A stretch of 64,000 nt of DNA from Vibrio sp. LaRot3 (lineage in GTDB: Bacteria; Pseudomonadota; Gammaproteobacteria; Enterobacterales; Vibrionaceae). Positions 51,390 to 61,978 of this stretch are shown here, one piece after another. The stretch covers positions 310,001-374,000 of the forward strand of contig NZ_JAPPTI010000001.1 of NCBI RefSeq assembly GCF_027587025.1, read 5' to 3'. Within the stretch, counting starts at the first letter, position 1, and the number at the start of each line of letters is the position of its first letter. The notes under the pieces were generated by a model. The model did not search any database, had not been told where the DNA came from, and was given only the letters and a program-made list of their open reading frames with translations. A program made the position numbers and the translations under genes.

Positions 51390-52691
51390 ATGCAAGTTAC
51401 TGTTGAAACGCTAGAAGGCCTAGAGCGCCGTCTTAACATTACTGTTCCAGCTGCAAACATCGAAGATGCAGTTACAGCGGAACTACGCAACATCGCTAAG
51501 AACCGTCGTTTCGATGGTTTCCGTAAAGGTAAAGTGCCTCTAAAAATGGTTGCGAAGATGTACGGCAAAGCAGTACGTCAAGACGTGATGGGCGAAGTAA
51601 TGCAACGTCACTTCATCGAAGCGATCGTTAAAGAGAAAATCAACCCAGCAGGCGCACCGACTTTCGCTCCAGTTGAAAGCAAAGAAGGCGAAGACCTAGT
51701 TTTCACTGCAACTTTTGAAGTTTACCCAGAAGTTGAGCTAAAAGGCCTAGAAAACATCACTGTTGAAAAACCTGTAACTGAAGTAAACGATGCAGACGTT
51801 GAAGAGATGATCGACACTCTACGTAAGCAGCAAGCTACTTGGGTTGAAGTTGAAGAAGCAGCTGAAGATGGCAAGCGCGCAACTATCGATTTCGTTGGTT
51901 CAATCGACGGCGAAGAGTTCGAAGGCGGTAAAGCTGAGAACTTCCCACTAGAAATGGGCGCTGGTCGCATGATCCCTGGTTTTGAAGACGGTATCGCAGG
52001 TAAGACTGCTGGTATGGAATTCGAAATCGACGTAACTTTCCCAGAAGATTACCACGCTGAAGCGCTTAAAGGTAAAGCAGCTAAGTTTGCAATCAAAGTA
52101 AACAAAGTTGAAGCGCGTGAGCTACCAGAACTAAACGAAGAATTCGTTGCTAAGTTCGGTGCTGAAGGCGGTGTTGAAGGTCTTAAAGCTGAAGTTCGTA
52201 AGAACATGGATCGCGAACTTAAGCAAGCTGTTAAGAACCGCATCAAAGAGCAAGCTCTTGACGGTCTAGTAAACGAGAACGATCTAGACGTTCCTGCTGC
52301 ACTTATCGACCAAGAAATCGGTACTCTACGTCAGCAAGCTGCACAACGTTTCGGCGGCAACCCTGAAGCGGCTGCACAGCTTCCACGTGAGCTATTCGAA
52401 GAGCAAGCTAAGCGTCGCGTAGTTGTTGGTCTTCTACTAGGTGAAGTAATCAAGTCTGAAGAGCTAAAAGCTGACGACGAGAAAGTGAAAGCACTTATCG
52501 AAGAAATGGCTACAGCGTACGAAGATCCATCAGAAGTTGTTGCTTACTACGAGCAAAACGAGCAGATGATGAACAACATGCGCAACGTTGCTCTAGAAGA
52601 GCAAGCTATTGACGCAATCATCGCTAAAGCACAGGTTACTGAGAAAGAAGTTAGCTTCAACGAGCTAATGAACCAACAGCCTGCACAATAA
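51390..52691 (+). CDS. tig: Trigger factor
   Basis: 433 residues: N-terminal ribosome-binding domain with the signature GFRKGKVP (near 46), FKBP-type peptidyl-prolyl isomerase domain (about 160-245, with [14 protein letters not shown]), and a helical C-terminal chaperone domain with arms. It binds nascent chains at the ribosome exit. Codons are strongly biased to the highly expressed type. A GAGGT box precedes the start. Confidence 0.98.
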   Translation: MQVTVETLEGLERRLNITVPAANIEDAVTAELRNIAKNRRFDGFRKGKVPLKMVAKMYGKAVRQDVMGEVMQRHFIEAIVKEKINPAGAPTFAPVESKEGEDLVFTATFEVYPEVELKGLENITVEKPVTEVNDADVEEMIDTLRKQQATWVEVEEAAEDGKRATIDFVGSIDGEEFEGGKAENFPLEMGAGRMIPGFEDGIAGKTAGMEFEIDVTFPEDYHAEALKGKAAKFAIKVNKVEARELPELNEEFVAKFGAEGGVEGLKAEVRKNMDRELKQAVKNRIKEQALDGLVNENDLDVPAALIDQEIGTLRQQAAQRFGGNPEAAAQLPRELFEEQAKRRVVVGLLLGEVIKSEELKADDEKVKALIEEMATAYEDPSEVVAYYEQNEQMMNNMRNVALEEQAIDAIIAKAQVTEKEVSFNELMNQQPAQ

Positions 52692-52742
52692 GCAATATCT
52701 TGCGTAGAAAAGTTGACTAAACGTTAACTATTCTGCTAACAA

Positions 52743-52780
52743 TGGTCCGTATGATATGTATCATCCGGGCCATTTATTTT
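52743..52780 (+). terminator. Long hairpin between tig and clpP
   Basis: TGGTCCG pairs with CGGGCCA (one G-U pair) around ATGATA and TATCAT, and is followed by a T-rich stretch. It may act as a partial terminator between tig and the clpPX unit. Confidence 0.65.
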
Positions 52781-52794
52781 AGGGACATCAGAAT

Positions 52795-53418
52795 ATGAAC
52801 TACCAAGAACAAAATGCAATGTCGCCAATCATGAACGCACTCGTACCAATGGTCGTTGAACAAACTTCCCGTGGTGAACGTTCGTATGATATTTATTCGC
52901 GACTGCTAAAAGAACGAATCATTTTCTTGACTGGTCAAGTGGAAGACAACATGGCTAACCTTGTGGTTGCTCAGCTGCTTTTCCTTGAATCAGAGAACCC
53001 AGACAAAGATATCTTCCTATACATCAACTCGCCAGGCGGCAGTGTTACTGCGGGCATGTCTATTTACGACACCATGCAGTTTATCAAGCCAAACGTCAGC
53101 ACTTTATGTACTGGTCAAGCTTGCTCAATGGGTGCATTCCTATTGGCGGGCGGTGCACCGGGTAAGCGTTTTGCGCTGCCAAACTCACGAGTGATGATTC
53201 ACCAACCGCTAGGTGGCTTCCAAGGTCAAGCGTCTGATATTCAAATTCACGCGCAAGAAATCTTAAGCATTAAAGAGAAGCTAAATACCTTACTTGCTGA
53301 GCATACTGGCCAACCGCTAGAAGTGATTGAGAAAGATACAGACCGTGATAACTTCATGTCTGCGGCTCAAGCAGCTGAGTACGGTATCATTGACCAAGTT
53401 CTAACCCACCGCGGTTAA
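52795..53418 (+). CDS. clpP: ATP-dependent Clp protease proteolytic subunit ClpP
   Basis: 207 residues. The propeptide and the catalytic triad are at the E. coli positions: Ser111 ([10 protein letters not shown]), His136 (MIHQPLGG) and Asp185 (in DTDRDNFMS). Forms the double heptamer that degrades ClpX/ClpA-delivered substrates. An AGGGA box precedes the start. Followed by clpX after 122 bases. Confidence 0.98.
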   Translation: MNYQEQNAMSPIMNALVPMVVEQTSRGERSYDIYSRLLKERIIFLTGQVEDNMANLVVAQLLFLESENPDKDIFLYINSPGGSVTAGMSIYDTMQFIKPNVSTLCTGQACSMGAFLLAGGAPGKRFALPNSRVMIHQPLGGFQGQASDIQIHAQEILSIKEKLNTLLAEHTGQPLEVIEKDTDRDNFMSAAQAAEYGIIDQVLTHRG

Positions 53419-53540
53419 AGGTTTCTTTTTGAGTGGAAATGACTCAGAGTGAGACGGATATATACTCAATTCTGAGGGGCAATTTAAAACAAATTGTTAT
53501 ACACTCAGATCGTAAAGAGAAAAGGCTAAGAGGTTAGCGA

Positions 53541-54824
53541 ATGACAGATAAAAGCAAAGAGGGCGGTAGTAGCAAACTGTTGTACTGCTCTTTCTGCGGT
53601 AAGAGCCAGCACGAAGTTCGCAAGCTAATCGCCGGCCCGTCAGTCTACATCTGTGACGAATGTGTCGATCTATGTAACGACATTATTCGCGAAGAGATCA
53701 AAGATGTGCTTCCTAAGAAACAGTCTGAAGCGTTACCAACGCCGAAAGACATTCGTGAGCACCTTGACGATTATGTGATTGGCCAAGATTACGCTAAAAA
53801 AGTGCTAGCCGTAGCCGTTTATAATCACTACAAGCGTTTACGCAACGGTGATACAACAGCTGAAGGCGTTGAGCTAGGCAAGAGTAACATCCTGCTGATT
53901 GGCCCAACAGGTAGTGGTAAAACACTACTGGCTGAAACATTGGCTCGTTTCCTTGATGTACCGTTCACAATGGCAGATGCAACTACGCTAACCGAAGCGG
54001 GTTACGTAGGTGAAGATGTAGAAAACATCATTCAAAAACTGCTCCAAAAATGTGATTACGACGTAGCGAAAGCTGAACGCGGCATCGTGTACATTGATGA
54101 AATCGACAAGATTTCACGTAAAGCTGAAAACCCATCGATCACTCGTGACGTATCGGGTGAAGGTGTTCAGCAAGCGCTATTGAAACTGATTGAAGGTACA
54201 GTGGCTTCTGTTCCACCTCAAGGTGGCCGTAAGCACCCTCAACAAGAGTTCCTACAAGTTGATACATCTAAGATCCTATTTATCTGTGGCGGCGCATTTG
54301 CTGGCCTAGATAAAGTGATCGACCAACGTGTAGCAACAGGTACTGGTATTGGTTTCGGTGCGGAAGTTCGTTCTAAAGATGAAAGCAAAACAGTTGGTGA
54401 GTTGTTCACTCAAGTAGAGCCAGAAGATCTAGTGAAATACGGTCTTATTCCGGAATTCATCGGTCGTCTACCTGTAACAACAACACTTGCTGAGCTTGAT
54501 GAAGATGCGCTTCTACAGATTCTTTGTGAACCGAAGAACGCATTGACCAAGCAATACGGTGCTTTGTTCGAACTTGAAGACACTGAACTTGAGTTCCGTG
54601 AAGATGCACTACGTGCAATTGCTAAGAAAGCAATGGAGCGTAAAACAGGTGCCCGTGGTCTACGTTCAATCCTTGAAGGTGTTCTACTCGAAACAATGTA
54701 CGAACTGCCATCAATGGACAACGTGAGCAAAGTGGTTATCGATGAGTCAGTCATCAAAGGTGAGTCTGATCCTCTGCTGATTTACAGCAATGCAGACAAC
54801 CAAGCCGCAGGCGCTGAATCGTAA
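53541..54824 (+). CDS. clpX: ClpX ATPase
   Basis: 427 residues. N-terminal zinc-binding domain with Cys16, 19, 38 and 41 (CSFCG...CDEC), then AAA+ domain with Walker A GPTGSGKT (121-128), Walker [10 protein letters not shown], and the pore loop GYVGED. C-terminal region ends in PLLIYSN. It unfolds substrates and feeds them into ClpP. AGGT box upstream; terminator downstream. Confidence 0.98.
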   Translation: MTDKSKEGGSSKLLYCSFCGKSQHEVRKLIAGPSVYICDECVDLCNDIIREEIKDVLPKKQSEALPTPKDIREHLDDYVIGQDYAKKVLAVAVYNHYKRLRNGDTTAEGVELGKSNILLIGPTGSGKTLLAETLARFLDVPFTMADATTLTEAGYVGEDVENIIQKLLQKCDYDVAKAERGIVYIDEIDKISRKAENPSITRDVSGEGVQQALLKLIEGTVASVPPQGGRKHPQQEFLQVDTSKILFICGGAFAGLDKVIDQRVATGTGIGFGAEVRSKDESKTVGELFTQVEPEDLVKYGLIPEFIGRLPVTTTLAELDEDALLQILCEPKNALTKQYGALFELEDTELEFREDALRAIAKKAMERKTGARGLRSILEGVLLETMYELPSMDNVSKVVIDESVIKGESDPLLIYSNADNQAAGAES

Positions 54825-54851
54825 TTTAATACGACTGAACAAACAGAAAGT

Positions 54852-54884
54852 TAAAGGAGCTAAGCAATTAGCTCCTTTTTTTTA
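54852..54884 (+). terminator. Rho-independent terminator after clpX
   Basis: Perfect 11-bp stem AAAGGAGCTAA (54852-54862) with TTAGCTCCTTT (54867-54877), then a long T run. Confidence 0.9.
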
Positions 54885-54891
54885 TTCCTCC

Positions 54892-54919
54892 ATTGAAACC
54901 AACCAATTAGTCCCCATAT
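54892..54919 (+). promoter_or_regulatory. lon: Heat-shock (sigma32) promoter of lon
   Basis: ATTGAAA (54892-54898), 13 bases, CCCCATAT (54912-54919) match the RpoH pattern (CTTGAAA-N11-16-CCCCATNT), 47 bases before lon. Heat-shock control of lon is known in E. coli. Confidence 0.7.
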
Positions 54920-54966
54920 ACTCATTTAAGTAATACGTTAAACGTTATAGCGGAAGAGAGAATAAT

Positions 54967-57318
54967 ATGAACTTGGAACGTTCCGAACGTATCGAGATCC
55001 CTGTACTGCCTCTAAGAGACGTCGTTGTTTACCCGCACATGGTAATTCCTCTGTTTGTTGGCCGTGAAAAATCAATTGCTTGCCTAGAAGCAGCAATGGA
55101 CAACAACAAACAAGTGCTTCTTGTCGCTCAAAAAGAAGCGGACACCGATGAACCTTCAAAAGATGATCTATTTGAAGTAGGTACAGTAGCTACGATTCTA
55201 CAGTTGTTGAAACTACCAGATGGCACCGTCAAAGTGTTGGTGGAAGGTCAGCAGCGTGCAAAAATTAATCACTTTATCGAAAATGATTTCTTCTTAGCGG
55301 ATGCTGAATATTTAGTAACAGCCGATCTTGATGAGCGCGAGCAAGAAGTGATTGTTCGCAGTGCGATCAATCAGTTTGAAGGCTTCATTAAGCTCAACAA
55401 CAAAATTCCGCCTGAAGTTCTGACTTCTCTTAACGGTATTGATGAAGCAGCGCGTTTAGCCGATACGATTGCAGCGCACATGCCGCTTAAGCTAGTTGAT
55501 AAGCAAAACGTACTTGAATTGTTGGATGTAACAGAGCGCCTTGAGTTCCTAATGGGGCAAATGGAATCTGAAATCGACATTCTGCAAGTAGAGAAACGCA
55601 TTCGTACTCGCGTTAAAAAGCAGATGGAAAAATCTCAACGTGAGTACTATTTGAATGAGCAAATGAAAGCCATTCAAAAAGAGCTGGGTGAAAGCGAAGA
55701 TGGCGTAGACGAATTCGAAACTCTTAAACAGAAGATCGACGAGTCGAAAATGCCTCAAGAAGCGCGTGAAAAAACCGAGCAAGAACTGCAAAAGCTTAAG
55801 ATGATGTCTCCGATGTCAGCAGAAGCGACAGTAGTGCGTGGCTACATTGATTGGATGATTGGTGTGCCATGGGCTAAGCGTTCTAAGGTTAAGAAAAACC
55901 TAGCGAAAGCAGAAGAGATTCTAAACGAAGATCACTACGGTCTAGAACGCGTTAAAGAGCGTATTCTTGAATACTTGGCGGTTCAAAACCGTATCAACAA
56001 GTTAAAAGGCCCGATTCTTTGTCTTGTTGGTCCTCCTGGTGTGGGTAAAACCTCGCTTGGTCGCTCAATTGCGGCGGCTACCGGTCGTAAATATACCCGT
56101 ATGGCGCTAGGTGGCGTACGTGACGAAGCGGAAATTCGCGGTCACCGTCGTACTTACATCGGCTCTATGCCGGGCAAACTGATTCAGAAGATGTCGAAAG
56201 TTGGTGTGAAAAACCCGCTATTCCTTCTGGATGAGATCGACAAGATGTCTTCAGACATGCGTGGCGACCCATCTTCAGCTCTGCTTGAAGTATTAGACCC
56301 AGAACAAAACAACGCATTTAACGATCACTACCTAGAGGTGGATTACGATCTGTCTGATGTAATGTTTGTCGCGACGTCTAACTCGATGAACATCCCTGGT
56401 CCACTATTAGACCGTATGGAAGTGATTCGTCTATCTGGTTACACAGAGGACGAGAAGCTTAATATCGCTAAGCGTCACCTTGTTGAGAAGCAAGTGAAGC
56501 GCAATGGCTTGAAGCCAGCTGAGATCACTATTGAAGACTCGGCAATTATCGGCATCATTCGTTACTACACACGTGAAGCGGGTGTACGTAGCCTAGAGCG
56601 CGAGATTTCTAAGATCTGCCGTAAAGCAGTGAAGAACATCCTGCTTAAGCCAGAGCTGAAGTCTGTCACGGTTTCTATGGATAACCTAAAAGAGTACTTA
56701 GGTGTTCAACGCCATGATTACGGTAAAGCAGACGACAGCAACCGTATTGGTCAAGTGACAGGTCTTGCGTGGACAGAAGTGGGTGGTGATCTATTGACCA
56801 TCGAAACTGAATCAATGCCAGGCAAAGGTAAGTTGACTCAAACGGGTTCGCTTGGTGATGTGATGAAAGAGTCCATCCAAGCAGCGATGACGGTTGTACG
56901 TTCTCGTGCTGAGAAACTGGGTATCAACTCGGACTTCTACGAGAAACGTGATATTCACGTTCACGTACCAGAAGGTGCAACACCAAAAGATGGCCCAAGT
57001 GCGGGTATCGCAATGTGTACTGCGCTTGTTTCTAGCCTAACAGGTAACCCTGTGAAAGCAGAAGTGGGTATGACTGGTGAAATCACCCTACGTGGTGAAG
57101 TTTTACCTATCGGTGGTTTGAAAGAAAAACTGCTGGCAGCACACCGCGGTGGCATCAAAACAGTACTGATTCCGAAAGACAACGAGCGTGATTTGGAAGA
57201 GATTCCTGAGAACGTGATCGCAGACTTGAAGGTGATTCCAGTACAGTGGATTGATGAGGTACTGAGTGTCGCGCTTGAAAAAGACCCTACAGGTGTCGAG
57301 TTTGCTGCTGAAAAATAG
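54967..57318 (+). CDS. lon: Lon protease
   Basis: 783 residues: N-terminal substrate-recognition domain (about 10-200) and coiled coil, AAA+ domain with Walker A GPPGVGKT (355-362) and Walker B FLLDEIDK, and the C-terminal protease domain with catalytic Ser678 (GPSAGIAM) and the Lys in GLKEKLLAAHRG. It degrades misfolded and regulatory proteins. A Lon substrate-rich neighbour (hupB) is the usual order in vibrios. A terminator follows. Confidence 0.98.
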   Translation: MNLERSERIEIPVLPLRDVVVYPHMVIPLFVGREKSIACLEAAMDNNKQVLLVAQKEADTDEPSKDDLFEVGTVATILQLLKLPDGTVKVLVEGQQRAKINHFIENDFFLADAEYLVTADLDEREQEVIVRSAINQFEGFIKLNNKIPPEVLTSLNGIDEAARLADTIAAHMPLKLVDKQNVLELLDVTERLEFLMGQMESEIDILQVEKRIRTRVKKQMEKSQREYYLNEQMKAIQKELGESEDGVDEFETLKQKIDESKMPQEAREKTEQELQKLKMMSPMSAEATVVRGYIDWMIGVPWAKRSKVKKNLAKAEEILNEDHYGLERVKERILEYLAVQNRINKLKGPILCLVGPPGVGKTSLGRSIAAATGRKYTRMALGGVRDEAEIRGHRRTYIGSMPGKLIQKMSKVGVKNPLFLLDEIDKMSSDMRGDPSSALLEVLDPEQNNAFNDHYLEVDYDLSDVMFVATSNSMNIPGPLLDRMEVIRLSGYTEDEKLNIAKRHLVEKQVKRNGLKPAEITIEDSAIIGIIRYYTREAGVRSLEREISKICRKAVKNILLKPELKSVTVSMDNLKEYLGVQRHDYGKADDSNRIGQVTGLAWTEVGGDLLTIETESMPGKGKLTQTGSLGDVMKESIQAAMTVVRSRAEKLGINSDFYEKRDIHVHVPEGATPKDGPSAGIAMCTALVSSLTGNPVKAEVGMTGEITLRGEVLPIGGLKEKLLAAHRGGIKTVLIPKDNERDLEEIPENVIADLKVIPVQWIDEVLSVALEKDPTGVEFAAEK

Positions 57319-57347
57319 TGATGTGCAGCAAAAATAAGTAAAAGATT

Positions 57348-57386
57348 ACGCTGATTAGCCCGAAAATGCTTGTCAGCGTTTTTTTT
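57348..57386 (+). terminator. Rho-independent terminator after lon
   Basis: ACGCTGA (57348-57354) with TCAGCGT (57373-57379), then eight T; the long loop also contains a smaller fold. Confidence 0.75.
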
Positions 57387-57512
57387 GGGCGCTAACTTTA
57401 GCGACTGTAGCTTGAAGCCTTGATAAATAAGGGTTTGAGCTTGATTTGAAACTAAATGGAACAAAATAGCTGTCTAACAAAATAATAACAGACAGCGCAA
57501 AGGGGAATCACA

Positions 57513-57785
57513 GTGAATAAAACTCAATTAGTAGAAAAAATCGCAGCAGATGCAGATCTATCAAAAGCTTCAGCTGGCCGTGCTCTAGACGCATTCATCG
57601 AAGCAGTTAGCGGTACTCTACAATCTGGCGATCAAGTTGCTCTAGTTGGCTTCGGTACTTTCAGCGTTCGTACTCGTGCAGCACGCACTGGTCGTAACCC
57701 TAAGACTGGCGAAGAAATCCAAATCGCAGAAGCTAAAGTACCATCTTTCAAAGCTGGTAAAGCGCTTAAAGACGCTTGTAACTAA
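57513..57785 (+). CDS. hupB: DNA-binding protein HU-beta
   Basis: GTG start with AAAGGGGAA upstream; 90 residues. Typical [21 protein letters not shown], the beta arm with [20 protein letters not shown], ending [15 protein letters not shown]. It binds and bends DNA and organises the nucleoid. Strong codon bias. Terminator after the stop. Confidence 0.98.
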   Translation: MNKTQLVEKIAADADLSKASAGRALDAFIEAVSGTLQSGDQVALVGFGTFSVRTRAARTGRNPKTGEEIQIAEAKVPSFKAGKALKDACN

Positions 57786-57831
57786 TTCAGACACACTACG
57801 ATCACGTAGTTTGTCAGAACCTTTTTAATTT

Positions 57832-57862
57832 ATGCGCATCCTACTGATGCGCATTTCTTTTT
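57832..57862 (+). terminator. Rho-independent terminator after hupB
   Basis: Stem ATGCGCATC (57832-57840) with GATGCGCAT (57846-57854), followed by a T-rich stretch. Confidence 0.85.
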
Positions 57863-57959
57863 CTGATATCATCGCGCTATTGAATTTTAATTTGAATGAA
57901 CACCGCAATCGACCGAATTTAAAGGCGAGGGCGGCTCATACGCGGAGAGTAACTTAAGT

Positions 57960-59816
57960 ATGATGGATCGATTACGCGAAGGCGTTAACAGCATCGCGGT
58001 TAAAATTATCCTAGGACTGATTATCCTATCTTTTGTATTTGTAGGTGTCGGTAACTTAGCAGGCGGCAGTAACAACGTTGCAGCGAAAGTTGGCAACACG
58101 CAAATCAGTCGTGGTGACTTCGAGCAAGCTTACCAAAACGAACGTAACCGCATGCAATCGCAGCTCGGTGAATACTTCTCAAACCTACTTGCAGATCCTG
58201 CCTACGTAGAGACTTTCCGTAAGTCAGTACTTGACCGAATGGTTAACGACGCACTGATTGAACAACATGCACAGTCTTTAGGTTTACGTGTTAGCGACGA
58301 GCAAGTACGTGAACTGATGCTAGAACTGCCACAGTTCCAAATGGATGGTGAGTTTAGCCCTGAGATTTACCAAACGACTCTGCGTCGTTACGGCTACTCT
58401 CCAGAAGGTTACGCGGAGCTATTGCGTCGTAACCTAGTTCGCAACCAACTATTAAGCGCAATTCAAGCGAGCGATTTTTCTCTGGCTGGTGAAGTTAACT
58501 CACAAGCTAAGTTGATCATGCAAACGCGTGAAATCCAAGCGATTAACCTTGGCCTTGCAGATTTCGCAGCAAAAGTTGAGCTAAGCGAAGAAGAAATTGC
58601 AGATTACTACCAACAGAATTCAGAGCGTTACACTCGCCCAGAGCAAGTGAAAGTAGCGTACATTGAGCTGTCGGCTGAGCAGTTGAAACAGTCTGTTGTT
58701 GTGACAGACGAAGAAGTAGCAACCTACTACCAAGAGCACCTTGATAAGTACTCTACTCAAGAGCAGCGTAAAGTAAGCCACATCCTTATTGAAGGCGATG
58801 ACGAAGCGAAAGCGCAAGCGATTCTTGATGAGCTAAACGCAGGCGCAGACTTCGCAACACTTGCTCAAGAGAAGTCTGACGACATTGGTAGCTCTGAAGA
58901 GGGCGGTTCTCTAGGCTTTATTGAACGTGACGTTATGGACCCTGCGTTTGAAGATGCGGCATTCGCTCTGCAAAACGTTGGTGATGTAACAGGTCTTGTG
59001 AAATCTGAGTTTGGTTACCACATCATCAAGCTTGATGAACTTCAGCAGCCAGTGGCTAAGCCATTAGCAGAAGTTGCAGCAGTGATTAAACAAGAACTTG
59101 TTGACCAAAAAGCGGTGGATCAATTCTACGAACTGCAAAGCACGCTTGAGAAAGTGGCGTTTGAATCAGCGGATTCTTTAGATGATGCAGCGCAAGCTAT
59201 CAACGCTAAAATCCACACGACAGATTTTATCTCTCAAGTAGATGCACCGGAGCTTCTTAAAACACCTGCGGTACTACAAGCGATTTTAAGCCCAGAAGTG
59301 AAAGAAGATGGCTTAAACTCAGAAGTAACGGAAGTTGCACCTGAGCACGTGATTGTCGTTCGTGTAGAAGATTACCGTGATGAAACTGTCTTGCCACTTG
59401 AAGAAGTGCGCGAGCAAGTTGTTGCTCAGCTAGCGAAATTGAAAGGCGAGCAAAACGCGATTGAGCTAGCAACTAAAGTTGTGGCTGAGCTTAATGCGGG
59501 TAATGAATCAGTGCTGGTGGATAACGCATTAGCGTTTGGTGAAACTCAACTTGTTGACCGTAGCTCTCCACTTGCACAAGCTGTATTCGCAATGCCAAAA
59601 CCTGTTGATGGTAAGGTGCAATACGCTCAAAGCAAGTCGCTAAATGGTGACATTGTGATTGTGAAACTTGAGCAAGTATCAGATATGTTCATGACTCAGT
59701 ACAATGACCAGATTGCTTCTCAGCTAATGCAAATGAACGCGGAACAAAACCTATCTGGTTTGATTAGCATCCTACGCCAGACTATTGATATTGAATATTA
59801 TGTTGTGACTCAGTAA
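57960..59816 (+). CDS. ppiD: Periplasmic folding factor PpiD (peptidyl-prolyl isomerase)
   Basis: 618 residues. N-terminal membrane anchor (about 13-33, KIILGLIILSFVFVGVGNLA), SurA-like N-terminal helices, then a parvulin domain (about 265-360, with SHILIEG, GGSLGFI, SEFGYHIIKLDE). PpiD sits at the SecYEG exit and helps fold exported proteins. The ATG at 57960 is followed directly by a second ATG. A terminator follows the stop. Confidence 0.96.
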   Translation: MMDRLREGVNSIAVKIILGLIILSFVFVGVGNLAGGSNNVAAKVGNTQISRGDFEQAYQNERNRMQSQLGEYFSNLLADPAYVETFRKSVLDRMVNDALIEQHAQSLGLRVSDEQVRELMLELPQFQMDGEFSPEIYQTTLRRYGYSPEGYAELLRRNLVRNQLLSAIQASDFSLAGEVNSQAKLIMQTREIQAINLGLADFAAKVELSEEEIADYYQQNSERYTRPEQVKVAYIELSAEQLKQSVVVTDEEVATYYQEHLDKYSTQEQRKVSHILIEGDDEAKAQAILDELNAGADFATLAQEKSDDIGSSEEGGSLGFIERDVMDPAFEDAAFALQNVGDVTGLVKSEFGYHIIKLDELQQPVAKPLAEVAAVIKQELVDQKAVDQFYELQSTLEKVAFESADSLDDAAQAINAKIHTTDFISQVDAPELLKTPAVLQAILSPEVKEDGLNSEVTEVAPEHVIVVRVEDYRDETVLPLEEVREQVVAQLAKLKGEQNAIELATKVVAELNAGNESVLVDNALAFGETQLVDRSSPLAQAVFAMPKPVDGKVQYAQSKSLNGDIVIVKLEQVSDMFMTQYNDQIASQLMQMNAEQNLSGLISILRQTIDIEYYVVTQ

Positions 59817-59845
59817 GTGATTACTGTGTAAGTAACAATAATGTC

Positions 59846-59877
59846 AAAACGGACTGCCTCGGCAGTCCGTTTTATTT
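59846..59877 (+). terminator. Rho-independent terminator after ppiD
   Basis: Stem AAAACGGACTGCC (59846-59858) with GGCAGTCCGTTTT (59861-59873), followed by more T. Confidence 0.9.
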
Positions 59878-59951
59878 TGGCCATAGGTGACTAATAATTA
59901 TCTCTCAGCTCATTAGGATGTAAGTTCTGAAAATAACGATAAGGACCTCCT

Positions 59952-60251
59952 ATGACTATTAAAGCGCTACTTCTTTCCGCTCTATTGGCAATCTTTGCTC
60001 CTATATCTGCTTTTGCCGAAGAACAACCTGCTGATCCTAAATACGATGGCATTGAAATTGTCGTCAATGTAAACCAAGCCAGTGCACAAGAGCTTGCTGA
60101 TTTGTTGAAAGGTATTGGGCTGACAAAGGCACAAGCGATAGTCGATTATCGTGAGGCGAACGGGCCTTTCAAAAAGCCAGAGGAGCTTGCTAAAGTGAAG
60201 GGAATAGGTGAGGCTACTGTGGCTAAGAATATCGCGAGAATTGAGCTCTGA
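59952..60251 (+). CDS. comEA: ComEA-like DNA-binding protein for natural transformation
   Basis: 99 residues with a signal peptide (ends SAFA) and a helix-hairpin-helix pair: VNVNQASAQELADLLKGIGL, QAIVDYREANGPFKKPEEL and KVKGIGEATVAKNI. In V. cholerae the ComEA gene occupies this position after ppiD and its product pulls DNA through the outer membrane during competence. An AAGGA box precedes the ATG. Shares a bidirectional terminator with the FadL gene. Confidence 0.93.
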   Translation: MTIKALLLSALLAIFAPISAFAEEQPADPKYDGIEIVVNVNQASAQELADLLKGIGLTKAQAIVDYREANGPFKKPEELAKVKGIGEATVAKNIARIEL

Positions 60252-60306
60252 TGGCTCTTATTGCGTGATTAGTAACTTACCTGATAATTTGATGAGCAGA
60301 AATGAA

Positions 60307-60332
60307 AAAGGCAGTGGATAACCACTGCCTTT
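60307..60332. terminator. Bidirectional terminator between comEA and fadL
   Basis: Stem AAAGGCAGTGG (60307-60317) with CCACTGCCTTT (60322-60332), A run on one side and T on the other. Confidence 0.88.
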
Positions 60333-60353
60333 GTATTTGGATTTTCTAGCTCA

Positions 60354-61658
60354 TTAGAATGTGTAGCTTGCTTGAACACCGATTAGCCAGATAGAGCCTG
60401 ATACTTCACCTTCAAAAGAACCACCGAATGTATCTGCGCCCAATACTGCAGGATCTGTTTCATGCATTTTCGCATCTTTTGCCATGATGTAAGTAAAGCC
60501 AGCATCTAGACTTAGTTGTTCAGACCATTGGTAGCCAGCACCGATGCTTAACCAAAGACGATCAGTTTCTGGAATTGTTGCTGTACGGTGTTCTTCACTT
60601 ACCGCTGATTCATCGTAAGCAATACCTGTACGTAGAGAAAGCTTAGAGTCTACTTGGTAAGTTGCACCGATAGCGTAACGGAAGTTATCTTCCCAGTTCT
60701 CTTCTTTGATTAGCTCGTTAGTTCCGTCAGGGAACTCGGCACGAAGCTCTTTAAAGCTGCTCCAATCAGTCCAGTTGATGCTCGCGTGGATTGCGACTTT
60801 GTCGTTAAGTTGGTGGTAGCTCGCTAGTTCTGCTGTTGCTGGTAGCGCTAGGTCTAGGCTGCCATTTTTGTGTGCTTGAGGATCGGTCGGGTTGAAACCA
60901 AGGCCTTTTGCGTAGCCTTCTAGCGTCAAATCTACTTCTGATTTGTAAGTAAAGCCTAAGCGGTTTGTATCATTGATTTGCCAAACTGTACCGACTTGCC
61001 AAGCCCACGCGGTATCGTCACCTGCCATGTATTTTAGTGGTGTACCTGCTAGACCAGTTACAGCAGGCATGTTTTTAGATGCTTGAGCACCAAAGTGGCC
61101 TTCAGCGTCAATGTAGCGTAGACCAGCACCAATGCTTACAGCTTCGGTTAGTTGGTATGCCGCATTAAGGTTAGCTTCAATAGAGTAAACGTATGCTTCA
61201 TTACCGTGGTTGGCAGCGCTGAAGTCAGAACCTAGCGCAGTTTCCATACCGTAGTTAGTACCTAGCGCAAAGCCGATAGCAACTTTTTCATTGTACTTGT
61301 GTGAAATGTATAGGTTTGGAATGACGGCATCGTGCGCGAAATCATCAGACTTAGTTTCGTATGGTTGGGCTGGAACTCGTGGGTCAGGCGTGTACATAGA
61401 CGTACCGCTGATATCAATGTTTGGATCAACATAGATAGCACCTGTTGAAATCTGAGTACCTTCTAGGTCCATCAGTAGTGCAGGGTTACGCCATTGTGAG
61501 CTAGCGTTATCAGCCATTGCTGCTTCGCCCGCATAAGCGCGACCTAGACCGGTTGCTGAGTATTCTGCTAGCTGGAAGCCTGCAGCGTTTGCTGTACCAG
61601 TTGTAGCCATTAGACCACACGCTACTGCGATCGATAGGAGAGACTTGTTTGATTTCAT
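60354..61658 (-). CDS. fadL: FadL-family long-chain fatty acid outer-membrane porin
   Basis: 434 residues with signal peptide ending ANA. Mature N-terminus AGFQLAEYSATGLGRAYAGEA and the NPA motif (WRNPALLMDL) mark the hatch of FadL; the rest is a beta barrel of alternating residues ending GVQASYTF. It takes up long-chain fatty acids and other hydrophobic molecules through the outer membrane. About 320 bases separate it from a second FadL copy on the same strand. Confidence 0.92.
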   Translation of the reverse strand: MKSNKSLLSIAVACGLMATTGTANAAGFQLAEYSATGLGRAYAGEAAMADNASSQWRNPALLMDLEGTQISTGAIYVDPNIDISGTSMYTPDPRVPAQPYETKSDDFAHDAVIPNLYISHKYNEKVAIGFALGTNYGMETALGSDFSAANHGNEAYVYSIEANLNAAYQLTEAVSIGAGLRYIDAEGHFGAQASKNMPAVTGLAGTPLKYMAGDDTAWAWQVGTVWQINDTNRLGFTYKSEVDLTLEGYAKGLGFNPTDPQAHKNGSLDLALPATAELASYHQLNDKVAIHASINWTDWSSFKELRAEFPDGTNELIKEENWEDNFRYAIGATYQVDSKLSLRTGIAYDESAVSEEHRTATIPETDRLWLSIGAGYQWSEQLSLDAGFTYIMAKDAKMHETDPAVLGADTFGGSFEGEVSGSIWLIGVQASYTF

Positions 61659-61928
61659 TATAATGTTCGCTGAATGTAGTTGTAATTTGTGCCGCGATGA
61701 TAAGTTTAGAGTTATTACTTTAGAAATAGAAAACAGTGTATATGATATTTTCAGGATAAAAATTTAATAATTTGGATTTAAGTAGTTAATATAACTGCTT
61801 TTGTGGTATGACCAGTTTGATTTTCAGCGAACAATTGTTTTGCGAAATGTTGACTTTAACTTACAGCTGTTCGCTTAGATTGTGTTGCTAGGTGTGCGCT
61901 GAAATAGATGAGGCAGAGTTGGAGATAT

Positions 61929-61953
61929 AAAAAAGGGCTGGATAAACCAGCCC
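61929..61953 (-). terminator. Terminator after the second FadL gene
   Basis: Reading leftward: stem GGGCTGG (61935-61941) with CCAGCCC (61947-61953), followed by a run of T. The rest of the 61659-61978 gap is the AT-rich promoter region of the downstream copy; no gene seen. Confidence 0.85.
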
Positions 61954-61978
61954 GATAATTAGGAAACGCTAGCTCAGC

